Shown: piece after piece, positions 35,601-45,954 of the stretch
Position numbering within the stretch: the first letter of the stretch is position 1
How the letters are laid out: every line of letters starts with the position of its first letter
Assembly (NCBI GenBank): GCA_029964075.1
Contig: CM057135.1
Location: 18,006,863 to 18,070,862, forward strand
DNA length: 64,000 nt
Direction of reading: 5' to 3'
Source: Patiria pectinifera
Lineage: Eukaryota > Echinodermata > Asteroidea > Valvatida > Asterinidae
Program-made: the position numbers and the translations under genes
The notes under the pieces: model-generated
Seen by the model: only the letters and a program-made list of their open reading frames with translations
The model's database searches: none
What the model was told of the DNA's origin: nothing

Positions 35601-38600
35601 CTTAGTTGAGGAAGAACAAAATTGAAGAGTTCCCTGGTTAACCCTCCGGTGTCAACACCACTCTCACCAACAAAGTACACGTTCAAGGTATTGTCTCCTT
35701 TAAGGCTCCTATTCTTAAAAGCTCGGAGTGTGTCATCTTTAACATGCCTCCTACGGACAACAACTCTAGACGTATCCTCGCTTGATGTGCACTGAGTTGC
35801 GTGCCACTGCAACAGGCTTACTCGCATTGTGCTTTGGTCACTGCGTGTGTAAAAATGAACATTAAATCATTTCATTGCAATATTTAATAAGTTAAACTCC
35901 AAAAAAAAAAAAAGGAAGCATATGAACAGGACACATATGGTAACACTCATATTCATATTACCATCACAATGCAAAAATATGTAAATCTGTTCTTTTAGTG
36001 GGAAAAAAAATGGGTCTTTTCAAGGCTTACAAATTTTCTTTCACTTTCAATGGGGACTTTTTAAAGTCCACTATTAAAGCTTAAGTGGCATATGAGGCTT
36101 CTATTGCATTCAGGACAGGTACAAGGTGTACAAAACCTATATGGGCGGTTTAAAATAGGGCAAAGCAAAATACACCATACCCATGCATGTCAATTTACAC
36201 CATGTGTGTGAGTAATTTGGTGATGTACATTGAGGACAGAGAAGAAAGCAATGCCGTATCCTCAATTGGCAAGCTCGCCTTAATTTGAAAACTTGCAGAA
36301 AGAGCATTATGAAAGACATGTACTAAACTGGAAAGCACTAACAAGGTGAATATCAACGCATTTCAACAGTTTTTTAATCTCCTTTTTTCCCCCTTTTTTT
36401 AGATAATAAAAGGCTGAAAAGTGGCATCTCTTTTAATATTTTTCTGTATATGAATTTAAGTCAGTGCTGTACACAACCTTTAATAAAAGTAGCCTGGTGG
36501 CCCGCCAAGCTTGGCAAACCTCCTGTCATGTTTACAATGCTGCCGTCAATCTTTAAAATTCAGATCCAAACCAGGCATCTGTTTGGACAGGTGTATTATT
36601 TGTGCATGGCAGTTTGAAGGCAGGGACACTTCCACAGTTTTGACCTGTATAACCTTAGGATGGTTTAACAGGTCCATTTCAGAACTAAATTGCATGGTCT
36701 GCATATTAATATTTTTCAAACTTTTATTTCAACAGCCCCTCCAAGATCCTTCCCCTTCAATATGGGCCATTTATCAGCCTTGAGATTTAAAACTTTATCC
36801 CATCAACCACATCGACAACTGATCTATTTGGCATTACCACAGTTGTTAGGGTATAGTTTAACTTGTATGACACTGACATGTGCAATTAAACTTACACTGT
36901 TGCAGGGACATCTTCTGAATTCAATGTACTTGGAATTTCCTCCGGTTCTTCGAGTTCAGGAGTTTCATCCTCCAGCAAGTTCATATAAGTCCTATAAAGA
37001 AACAGTGAACAAGTGCAACTGTTAACATCCAGGAACATTCATCTGCTGCCACTACAAGACCCACCCTTCCCAAAGGCACTGAACAATACAAAGGAAACAT
37101 AAGAAAACGCTGTTTCTAAAGATTCAACAAGTGCTGTGAAGGGTATGTGAATGTCATACAGTGGTGTTTTCTTCATTGAAGTTTCACATGAACAACAAAG
37201 AATGATATGCATTAAGTCCACTGGGCTGGTGGGACTGAACATGTGGTTTAGAAAAAAAGAACATCTACACCATTTCACTAATAGATTGAAATATAGTCAT
37301 TCCTGTCCATCTGAGGCAAGAAACTAAGGTGCTGCATTGAAGACGTATAATAAAATTATAAAATTTACTGTGGCACAGTGTATTATTTACAGTGCCTTAG
37401 GTATGATGGACATGTGCTGAAAGAAGTTTTAGAAATATGCTCTTACTGGTAGAATGGGGAGAAACATGCAGTTGGTGGCTGAGAGACTGTACTTGTAGTT
37501 GGTGGCTGAGAGACTGTACTTGTAGTTGGTGGCTGAGAGACTGTACTTGTAGTTGGTGGCCGAGAGACTGTACTGGTAGTTGGTGACTGAGAGACTGTAC
37601 TTGTAGTTGGTGGCCGAGTGACTGTACTGGTGGAAGGTGCTGGGCTGGTGTTTCTCACCGGAGCAGCTATGGAAACTTGAGGAAGATCTTCATCATTACT
37701 AAAATCCTGTGAAGAGAGTCACACGAATAACACTTTGTAGCTGAAAGCATGACATAGGACAAGAATTAGGGGTTGTGCCGTTTCTAACTTTCACATCCTC
37801 TGTGTGATTTTGACTCAAGTTTTGTAAAGATGTGGGCTAGTGCTCATGTGCAAATGTACACATCATCAACCATGCAATCGTTCATTTTATCAGGAGTATG
37901 TAATGTTACAAAGGTTTCAATGAGGAAACATTTTGCACTGGCCTTATTTGCACATGTAACAAGATGTCACAAACCCCATGATAGGACAACAATGAGTGCA
38001 TGTTTTAGGGAGGTTGAGGACAAGTGAGAATGTAGTATGAGTAGCCTACTCTTTCATTTTTCTCTTCAAAAACCATCAAATCCAATTATCACATTCTGTT
38101 CAATACTGAACTATGTAATTAATATTCTCCAACAAAAATATGGAATCACATTTCCATGTAATCATACCCCATGCTCAAAAGCTTGTGATGTAACTGTGCA
38201 ATACCACAACTAAATGTACATTGAAATATTGGTAAGTCAAACATCAAGGGAACAGGTTCCACATTTGACCTTAGCAGAGTTTTCAGTTAAGCAGGGCTGT
38301 ACATGTTCTACAAAATCCCATAATTACTGACAAAACAAAGAGGGAGAACAACAGATCCTTTCAGTCCTCGGGAGTTGGGTCTTTTGTTGGAAACGATCCT
38401 CTGTAGTACATGTAGGTTTGTGTTTTTGGTCGATGGGAGAGTGTTATATTACATGTTAAAAGGGAAACACAAAGTATTGGCCTCAACAGTATAGTAAAAC
38501 AGGACTGTTTATACATATGTATATTGAAGGCAATGGATTCTTTGTTTTAATAAACAGTTGCTTTGAGTTATCAGAGTTTGACTTATAGAGATTTCACTGT

Positions 38601-39559
38601 TTGTACTGTTTAATAAAGTATTGAACTACACTGTTACAGATGCCCCATTACACGCGCTTGTGAGGCACCGTGTGTAAAAAAATTATTTAAAAGGTTATAG
38701 CATGGCAATGAAAGATCATTACAATTAATGTAGAGTCATGGGCGTCGCCATGATTTTTTCTAGAGGGGGCAAAAACAAAATTTTGCCAAAAAATGCTTGC
38801 ATTTCTCAACACATTCTCGATTTATCAATTTTAGAGGGGGCAGGGACATTTTGCCCCTCCCCAACTCATTAAATTTACACCACTTTGTCTTCGCGCCTCT
38901 TTTTTTTTTTTTTGCTTTTCCAGGGGGGCAAGTGCCCCCTGCCCCCTCGCGACGCCCATGTGTAGAGTCCTACCAGTTCAGATGTCAGTCTCCTCTTTTA
39001 CCCATCACAGCAGTCTAGTGTTTCCTAAGACAGAGAATACAGTGTAACAGTCATTCACATTGTTGGTACTAACAAATGGAGAATAACTAGTCAGTTTAAT
39101 GGTAAACATTGGTTATTATTCGATGATGTTCATCTATTGACTAAATAATAATATACAGATTTCAGCATTGATAATGTGTTACGAATGCATGATTCTTGAC
39201 TGGCACATGACTGAGCTTTGTCAAACACCTTTTTTTGTCTCAGTTGTTGCTATTCGGGCTACGCTTAGAAGTGAAACCACAAAAATGGGGGGGGGGGGAC
39301 TGTGAACATTCACGTAAAATCATACTTCAAAACAGGCGGTATACTATTTAACAATGAAGTTGAATTTACAACTAAGTCCATAGATCTTCAAATTATCAAC
39401 TTTACCTCAAAGAAATTTTCCGATGTCACATCGTACTGAGCATCACACATAATATAAAGGCACCCTTGACCACAAATGGATAGTACCTCAGCTCCACTCC
39501 ATTGAAAGCTAGGAGACACATTCGGGCGCTGCAATTTTTTCCCGCTTCCTGGTATACCG
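23619..39559 (-). CDS. HECT-domain E3 ubiquitin ligase-like gene, eight exons
   Basis: Minus-strand exons are 39559-39406, 37706-37447, 36991-36896, 35840-35575, 34524-34316, 27244-27005, 25786-25619 and 23854-23619 (stop TAA). The product would transfer ubiquitin to substrates. The HECT domain starts in exon 4 (VYFVGESGVDTGGLTREL) and runs to the C-terminal YGFGLV. The catalytic cysteine is in LPRVSTCIHRI of the last exon. Exon 7 has IKYSEEGSNNREKEEAT, typical of the invertebrate and fish G2E3-like group. Exon 2 encodes a Pro/Ser/Thr-rich repeat (about 10 residues, TTSTVSQPP type). Exon 1 begins at an acceptor, so the gene continues upstream. Phases agree at every join except exons 6 to 7, which is off by one base: a frameshift or a missed exon. 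The intron at 34315-27245 holds a LINE and a Harbinger element. Confidence 0.75.
24490..25130 (+). pseudogene. LINE remnant (reverse transcriptase and 3' part)
   Basis: The frame GSVLGPLLFNIYTMDLF, then YADNVTLI in the place of the usual YADD box, is the RT palm of a CR1/L2/Jockey-type LINE. Further on, LYKIRSNLLHTLYGYVPEL and SFQ..FLPSVVQLWNSL resemble the C-terminal tail of such elements. Pieces sit in different frames with a deletion between them. It is in the last intron of the HECT gene, antisense to it. Confidence 0.65.
26485..26740. repeat. Diverged CATGGGCGT-type repeat with C-rich tracts
   Basis: The start CATGGGCGTAGCCAGCGGGG resembles the CATGGGCGTCGC MITE family and is followed by C10-C11 tracts (26523, 26596) and CCAATATTT repeats. 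No matching right end was found. Intronic. Confidence 0.4.
27960..31097 (+). pseudogene. MADF-domain partner gene of the Harbinger element, damaged
   Basis: There are three plus-strand exons: 27960-28167 (ATG start), 29021-29195 and 30756-31097. The N-terminal part fits the MADF/Myb-like DNA-binding proteins that accompany PIF/Harbinger transposases: WCDEKEETLVEMWSQRNCLFD, then DISKKMTSLRTQYSRLV and QEWILKNLDFLAPHL. The C-terminal exon is acidic with a Lys-rich KKKKRK and a BESS-like tail. Two lesions are seen. In an A9 run at 29103-29111 the frame shifts by one base. In exon 3 there is an in-frame TAG at 30888-30890. Phases otherwise agree at both introns. Exon 3 lies inside the second intron of the transposase gene on the other strand, and the last transposase exon lies inside the second intron of this gene. 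Confidence 0.7.
28375..28690. repeat. Low-complexity repeat with G- and C-runs
   Basis: GTGCACCCAGGATTTGG at the left and G13 and C9-C10 runs at the right resemble the transposon-derived low-complexity repeats near 26.5 kb. It lies in the first intron of the MADF gene. Ends could not be fixed. Confidence 0.3.
29888..33140 (-). CDS. PIF/Harbinger (HARBI1-like) transposase, apparently intact
   Basis: Three minus-strand exons, 33140-32804, 31991-31876 and 30706-29888, join in phase to 1,272 bp, giving 423 residues without a stop. That is a normal length for this family. Exon 1 is very basic (a run of Arg/Lys after MAKTKRK) and carries an N-terminal helical region; FLATG is split by the first intron and continues as ESFASLSFLYRVG. 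Exon 3 carries the DDE_Tnp_4 nuclease: GALDGKHI (first Asp), DVGCIGRAADGGVF (second Asp), VADDAFPL, and RRVVENAFGILANRFRVL (Glu). It would cut and paste Harbinger elements, with the MADF protein as partner. The element sits in an intron of the HECT gene, in the same orientation as that gene. Confidence 0.85.
33199..33312. mobile_element. Right terminus of the Harbinger element
   Basis: This lies 60 bp beyond the transposase start. The outer end is GGCCACCGCACACTATACGA read inward on the minus strand. Inside are inverted pieces CCGACTGC..GCAGTCGG (33251-33273), a second GTGTGCGG and TACGAC words. A LINE reading frame begins directly after it. A matching left end near 27.4-27.9 kb was not found. 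Confidence 0.6.
33313..34292 (+). pseudogene. LINE reverse transcriptase fragment
   Basis: The translated pieces are FQKAFDLVWQEGLCAILRK, GVRQGCFLSPTIFNIFLEHI, FADDMTL (the active-site box), QFKYLGSTITKD, LLRALITSIFSYGCETW and WADNIKEWTGLNWAQLLRTA. The last is typical of the 3' end of 'endonuclease-reverse transcriptase' LINEs. There are frameshifts and stop codons (for example before KIRIATATS and after TAETE). The 5' part is missing, cut off where the Harbinger terminus ends. The 3' end stops about 25 bp before the splice donor of HECT exon 34524-34316. Confidence 0.8.
34610..34754. repeat. Hairpin repeat with GAGGTGAAGC loop
   Basis: Arms TTTTGCATTCGTGCAATGGTGAGAATA (34610-34637) and their reverse complement (34728-34754) enclose a second pair, TTCCATTCAAC / GTTGAATGGAA. 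The loop at 34673-34685 is GAGGTGAAGCCAA. The overall form, and the loop word GAGG(C/T)GAAGC, recall the hairpin at 7655-7823. Intronic in the HECT gene. Confidence 0.8.
34848..35187. mobile_element. MITE with 18-bp perfect inverted ends
   Basis: TCTCCGGTTTCTGGTATG at the left and CATACCAGAAACCGGAGA at the right are perfect inverted copies; length is 340 bp. Flanking bases show no clear duplication because of an A-run and a G-run. Non-coding; intron of the HECT gene. Confidence 0.75.
37470..37640 (-). repeat. Coding 30-bp minisatellite in HECT gene exon 2
   Basis: About six tandem copies of a 30-bp unit (GTTGGTGGCTGAGAGACTGT plus ACTTGTA on the plus strand) encode TTSTVSQPP-type repeats. Units differ by a few bases and keep the frame, so copy number can vary without breaking the protein. 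Confidence 0.8.
38737..38960. mobile_element. hAT-like MITE, CATGGGCGTCGC family, copy 2
   Basis: The ends CATGGGCGTCGC and GCGACGCCCATG are flanked by a perfect 8-bp duplication, TGTAGAGT (38729-38736 and 38961-38968). The body is the inverted counterpart of 14484-14742 (ATGCTTG.ATTTCTCAACACATTCTCGATTTATC shared in parts). It lies in the first intron seen of the HECT gene. Confidence 0.9.
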
Positions 39560-40950
39560 CTATAGTGATTTAAAAGAAAACAAAAACAAAGTGACATACA
39601 TGTTATTATGTAGAGTAGCACAACTTTGTGTACATGTGTAAATGTCTAACCAAAATCCAAAGAGAGATAAGGCCAACAAAATGAATACTTCTGCTTCCAG
39701 TTACCCTACCTACCCTTTGTTAATTGACAGCCCCCCATCCCACATTTTTTTGGGGGGAGGGGGAAAGAGAGAGAAAAACAATCCGAAGCAATCAATTACT
39801 AGCTTTTAACATCAACTGCGAGCAGACATCCATAAATGATCAAAACAACACTAAATGACAAAACAAAAACAAAGCCCTTCCTGCCTAGTTACCCTATTTC
39901 AAACTGCAAAGCAAGATTATTCATTGTTAATATATAGCAACTTTGTTAAGTTTATATCAGTCCACTTCGTGATTCAACAATGTAAATGACTATAGGGCAA
40001 GGCAAATTAAATTAAACATCAGTTTCAGCAGTACCAACAACTTCCTTTTTATTCCTTTTTTGGGAGGGGGTTATAGGCCTACTTTTCTTAATAATCCAAA
40101 TGGTAAAAGCAACATTTCACAGGAGATGAATAGCATCCAACTTATGTTATGTTTGTTGAATAGATGCCAGTCTTGAAAGAGGCCAGTCTCAGTCCAAGCC
40201 ATGTTTAAACAAGAGGGTAGGCCTCGTCTATCTTGGCAAAGTGACGCTTGGGAGGATCAGCGTTTTTCAAAAAAACCCAAAAAACACGAGCTACATCATG
40301 CTCATAAAAGAAATGCAAAACCTTACATACATACATGCAGTCATCTTTCTTCAATGGAATGATAGCCAAAATAGAATGTGTCACATTGACATGGGTCTGG
40401 GTACATTACTTCACTCAAACAAAAAGAAATGTAATGGCTGTTACACCTGCACAAAACACAATTAAAAACAACTAAGGGGTGGACAAACCTCACCCTCATA
40501 GAAAATCTCTGGCAAAATCCTATGTTTTTCCTATTGAAAATACATTTTTAAGTTATTTTCTCCTAGAAAATAGGAACAAAATATATTTTATTTCTATTAC
40601 GTCAAAATGAGTACATGTTGCCACTCTATTTTATTTCTATTTTTAAAACTGCACGCTATTTTATGACTATTTTTGGAGACTTAGACATTTTTGTGTGGTT
40701 CACAGTCTATTTTTCGTCTATTTTCTGGACACTTACACATGTTTATGAGAACCATGGACTATTTTTTGGCTATATGTGATATGAATATTTAAAACATAGG
40801 CGTGTCCTACAGTAGGGAATTTGCATGCGAGTTTCATTATTTAGCTCAGTAAAAACCATTATATATATATAATGGTTTGCTGCAGTCTGGTTCCCTGGTT
40901 CGCTGAAAACCATTATTTATAAATCATAGCCTCGTTCGCTTTGCAGCGAT
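39560..40950. other. Stretch without recognised genes
   Basis: Upstream exons of the HECT gene are expected here or beyond the satellite, but none was recognised. Near 40850-40915 there are inverted words AAACCATTATATATATATAATGGTTT and AAAACCATTATTTAT next to the satellite. Confidence 0.35.
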
Positions 40951-41366
40951 AATGCATTATATAATAAATAATGCATTATATAATAAATAATGCATTATAT
41001 AATAAATAATGCATTATATAATAAATAATGAATTATATAATAAATAATGCATTATATAATAAATAATGCATTATATAATAAATAATGCATTATATAATAA
41101 ATAATGAATTATATAATAAATAATGCATTATATAATAAATAATGAATTATATAATAAATAATGCATTATATAATAAATAATGAATTATATAATAAATAAT
41201 GCATTATATAATAAATAATGAATTATATAATAAATAATGAATTGTATAATAAATAGTGCATTATATAATAAATAATGCATTATATAATAAATAATGCATT
41301 ATATAATAAATAATGCATTATATAATAAATAATGAATTATATAATAAATAATGAATTATATAATAG
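40951..41366. repeat. 19-bp AT-rich satellite, about 22 copies
   Basis: The unit AATAATGCATTATATAATA is tandemly repeated, with GCATT/GAATT variants that alternate in places. Each unit contains the palindromes AATGCATT and TTATATAA, so the array can fold readily. Confidence 0.9.
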
Positions 41367-41797
41367 ATAATAAAAGTGTGCAAAAATTATATATAAATAA
41401 TAAGGTACCAAATCAATTATATAATAAATAATTAAAGTGTGCAAAAATTATATATAAATAATAAGGTACCAAATAAATTATATAATATATAATCAAAGCG
41501 TGCACAAAATTATATATAAATAATAAGGTACCAAAAAAATTATATAATATATAATCAAAGCGTGCACAAAATTATATATAAATAATAAGGTACCAAATAA
41601 ACTATATAATATATAATTAAAGCGTGCACAAAATTATATATAAATAATAAGGTACCAAATAAATTATATAATATATAATTAAAGCGTGCACAAAATTATA
41701 TATAAGTAATGAGGTACCAGATAAATTATATGTAAATAAATAAAGTGTGCAAAAAATTATATATAAATAATGAGGTACCAAATAAATTATATATAAA
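41367..41797. repeat. 61-bp AT-rich satellite, left part
   Basis: The unit of about 61 bp includes GTGTGCAAAAATTATATATA, AATAAGGTACCAAATAAATT and ATATAATATATAATTAAA. About six copies precede the LTR element; the same repeat resumes at 47598, so the element has split one array. Confidence 0.85.
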
Positions 41798-42745
41798 TGT
41801 CATGGCCCACCTCCATGTAGGGGGACGGAAGGAGGTCGGTCCAGCTAACTAAAGCGGACGAGCACTCACTGACAAGGAGGACAAGCAGGACAACAGCACG
41901 CTGTGGCTTACATGCAGTAAACGCAATATGATTTATTTGATACTCGGTGTAGCTTCTCACAAAAGTGGAACGAACAGCAAAACCCTGGTAGAGTAATCAT
42001 CGGCTGACAAAATCCTGGTTGAGTAATCATCAGCTGACAAAAACCCCCATTGCCTGGAATAGTATACAAAATACGAACATTCAATGGTGTATATAAAACA
42101 ACGACATGGGCATGTAATAGCTTACACACTACACAGAGGCTGAAAGATGTACAAGGAAAACAGTCATTTCTCTGACAAGCATGAATATAAAACCTGAAAA
42201 TACTCACTGGGGGTTTCCTGAATACCTAAGCGTCTACTCAGCACATTAAGGTACTGGTGAAAGCCATGCTACCATAGAGAAAAGAACTAAAAATTGGTAA
42301 TGATCGCCGACATCAGAACTGCAACTTCTGAGACTCCAAACGTGAGGTCATTCTTGGAAAAACGCCAAATGAGAGGTCATATTGCCTCTTTCTAAATCAA
42401 TACGCCTAGGCCCTATTTCTAAGTCCCTTAAAAATACACATCCTGGCAATGTACAGTTCTACCCTCATTTGAACAGAATTAATATCAATGTTATTGTAAA
42501 GAATATAAATTATGAGGGAACAAGAGTTATTATTATTAGTAACCTTGGACTATACTTGTTCAAGGAATGGATACGGTATAACCCGTCCTTGCGCGCGAAG
42601 CACAAAGGTCAGCAATGTTTTACATTGCAATATGTTAATAACCCAGATACAATGCAAATTGGGTACGTCACTCACATATGCATAAATGAATAAAAGTTAA
42701 GAAAGAACGAATGAGGTCGCCCTTGCTTAGGCACGGTTCCCTACA
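41798..42745 (-). repeat. 3' LTR of the non-autonomous element
   Basis: On the plus strand it runs from TGTCATGGCCCACCTCC to CACGGTTCCCTACA. Compared with the other LTR it lacks a 13-bp AATCAAATCCGCA after GACAAGCA and lacks the 677-bp insertion. Short open frames within it (such as 42382-42693) occur in both LTRs and are not supported as genes. Confidence 0.85.
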
Positions 42746-44586
42746 TCTTCCCTACTTTATGACCAAGCGACCCGAGTGGTCCAAACAAAATATTACAAAT
42801 TTAGAGTGAAAAGGAATGATCCGACTTACATATATTAACATATAGTTTCCAATACTTCTGTACCTCTAGCAACATGTCTCAAATCAATTCTCTTAAAATA
42901 TAGTTTTAAAAACTACATACAAACAAGAAATGGTACAAAGGTTTGTAAACAGTAACCATGGTAACTCAAAAACATGATATAAATGAACTTCATGGAAGAC
43001 ATACAACAATTAATCCAGATCACCTACACATTCCTTTATGTACGTGCAGAAAGGTCAATACACATCTTTTAAGCAAAAGAACAGCTGCACCCAGATATTG
43101 GACAAAACAGTAATCCTTCCATCGATACCTTATTTTGATACAATGTATAAAGTTAATACAACAATACAAGCACAGCTGTAGCGGGAGGTCACACAGGTCA
43201 GCTGTACCTAGGTTGGAAAGAAGCTGTTCCTATAAATAAAACTGTGTGACACTAGGCTACACAAAATACAGAGGACAATTCCTCGAGTGCAGTGCAACCA
43301 GGGGAAAAAACGATATCATCAGCTAGGTTAGAGTGAATCCGGCACACACCTACTGTACAAAGCTGGAAACAGGTTACATGACATCTTTCAAATTTAACAC
43401 CCTGTACTTGTTATCATGCTTGGATGAAAGGCAATACATACAATGTTATTTATAAAAAGGCATGACAAGATCTGGATTTTGATCAGCAGGATACTTAGTG
43501 AAAAATAAACCATGTTTAGATCAAGTTCTATTTCAGGCTAGAATTAAGTTGAACGACTGGCAAGAGATTGCTCAACGCAGCAACATCATCTATCAATCAC
43601 TTTAGTTACGTATGGTGCATCCCGAGATAGGCGAAGCGGAAAAAGTGTCATACAAAATGTCTCATACACCTGAGAACACATGAGCTGGTTATGTACTACC
43701 AACTACAAAAATATCCTTATACAGGACTTAAAATGTTGACAACTGATGAGCCTAACAGCCATACTCATATAGGAGCAACACCCTTCATTAATAGTACTTG
43801 GGGTGTAACACACAGGACTAGGGAGCAAGTAAAAGCATTTCTTTATAAACAGTCACATTGCAGACTGCATAGACAAAAACCCAGACATTTGTCTCACAAT
43901 GGGATTATATAAATACAAAAACACCCATAACATGACATGAAAATCAGCTGGTCACTACCAACTACAAAAGATGCTGGCAACAATCTGTCAAAACCCATTA
44001 CTAATAGTACATTGGGTCCCTAAATAGAAATGCAAAATACACAACAATCTCCCATTCCATAAAAAAAACCAGTGATTGACAGTGCAAAAATGCCATAAAC
44101 TGTCTCCTAGTATAGAGCTCTCAAATGAACTTGAATAAAGTCAAAAGCATTTGCTTTGAATGAAATCCAATTTTCAAAATACAAGACACACGGGCATTGT
44201 TTACACTTTGCAAAATGCATGTCAAATAAAGACACCCCAAAACATGGTGATAACATTTTCATCTTGAAAACACACTACTAATAGGCCTATACAGCAAAGA
44301 GAGGCTAGCGGGCTACGTTCGACAACACCTATGTGAAGTCGACAAACCCCTCACAATTATGCACATTGTATACAATGTACAACTATGAAAAGGTAAGCAG
44401 GTTGAAACTAACCTGTTGAAGCAATGTTATATTGCTCGTCAATCTACAAAAGACATATCTGTCACCTAAGTGATAGCATTTGGCCACAGACCCCATAACC
44501 TTCTGTAAACTACATGGGGCCATGAACATCTCACAACTGTCTAAACTGATTGCCATGCCTCACAAAACTGAACAGATCCTGATGGC

Positions 44587-45219
44587 TCACAGGGGTTCCC
44601 TACTTTTTTTTGTTGCTTTACTCTTTGGCAAAGTCTGAGAGTGGCATTTAAAACTATTACTGAGACCAACTTGAGGTAGTACATTAGGAGCTGTCTTATC
44701 AGGAAATTTTTGCAATTCCCTCGGTTTGCTGAAAGAAGGCTGACTATTTTCCAAGTCATCACTCACAGGTGCAAACAAACTACAAGATTCAAAATCTTGC
44801 TTAATAGCACTGACAACTACAGGGTGAACAGAATCTACAGAATTGCCATCAATGGAACATTCCAAAACCTGATCTGTCACCTCTACCTCAGGAATAATCG
44901 AAACTAATGGCTCAGCATTTACATTAGCCACATCATCTAAATTGGAAACCTCATCATGAATATCATGAACGAGATCTGGAGAAACTACATCACTGCGACC
45001 AATTTCACTCTGTTTTTCAAAGAACTTCACAATGACACTGAAACGGTCATTGAGAGCAGTCTTGATGGTGTCAACAACATTTTCATATACAGTTTCATTT
45101 ACATGTTTATCATAAGGACACACATCATTATCATCCTGCATTACAAGGTCTGAAAATGCACTGGCTATAGTTTGAGCCAACATCTGATTTGACTCTAAAA
45201 CACTGTCTGGCAAAGACAT
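44587..45219 (-). CDS. Unknown acidic protein encoded inside the LTR element
   Basis: This is the only sizeable frame of the 3.2-kb interior, in the sense orientation of the element and starting about 700 bp after the primer-binding site. It has 210 codons from MSLPDSVLESNQ (an upstream Met would add 12). It is rich in Asp, Glu, Ser and Val over the first two thirds (DDNDVCPYDKHVNETVYENV, SNLDDVANVNAEP) and basic at the end (KSKATKKSREPL). No zinc knuckle, protease, RT or envelope-like motif and no membrane segment are seen. It could be a reduced Gag-like protein or a captured host sequence; I do not recognise it. Confidence 0.5.
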   Translation of the reverse strand: MSLPDSVLESNQMLAQTIASAFSDLVMQDDNDVCPYDKHVNETVYENVVDTIKTALNDRFSVIVKFFEKQSEIGRSDVVSPDLVHDIHDEVSNLDDVANVNAEPLVSIIPEVEVTDQVLECSIDGNSVDSVHPVVVSAIKQDFESCSLFAPVSDDLENSQPSFSKPRELQKFPDKTAPNVLPQVGLSNSFKCHSQTLPKSKATKKSREPL

Positions 45220-45954
45220 GGTTGGTATTACAGTACAATACAATTGTACACACAAAATGTGGCTATCTGGTACCTAAACTCTGGCCTACAAATGACCTGA
45301 AAGTACATGTATGTCTACACTCAGACACAATAAATGGTAACCCACTCAAGCCAATATATGCCAACACTAGGCAAAAAGTATACGACCTGTACTTCAAAAA
45401 TACTCTCCAACCCAAAATGTAGTCTAACACATAGACCACGTGCAAAAATGCCAAGACTTGGTTAATTAAAGGTCATTTACAAGTACACATCCACTGGTGT
45501 AACAATAACAGCTCAAAAATACGCCATAGCCAAGTAAACATGTAAAAAAAAAACTCACTTGTGTACACGTACAAATATCTGACCCACAAATGCTCAATAC
45601 AAAATGCTCCAGAAATGCCATGTACACTCAAACTGGTTAATCTGCTCCAAAATCCACACTTGGAATACAGATCAGAATTGAACAGATTTTTAAAATGTGT
45701 ACAGCCTGGATACTGGTCAAAGGCGATCAGAATACAATAACTTCTTAAACCGTTTTAACACAAACCCTTGATTTGCAAAAATTAGAAGTATAGTTCTCCA
45801 ACTTGTCCAATGAATAGGGAGTGGCCACAGGAAACTCTTCAAAAGCTAGGATCCGACATCATGGCAAATTTCCTGATGTAATCCCGCTGAAAACACAGTT
45901 TCGAATATGTTCGTCATGTCCGTAGGTGCACAATCCTGTCTACGACGCCATTTT

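Noticed and set aside
42382-42693. 103-codon frame, repeated at 47234-47545
   Set aside because: It lies inside both LTRs, opposite to the element's orientation; duplication comes from the LTRs, not from coding selection.
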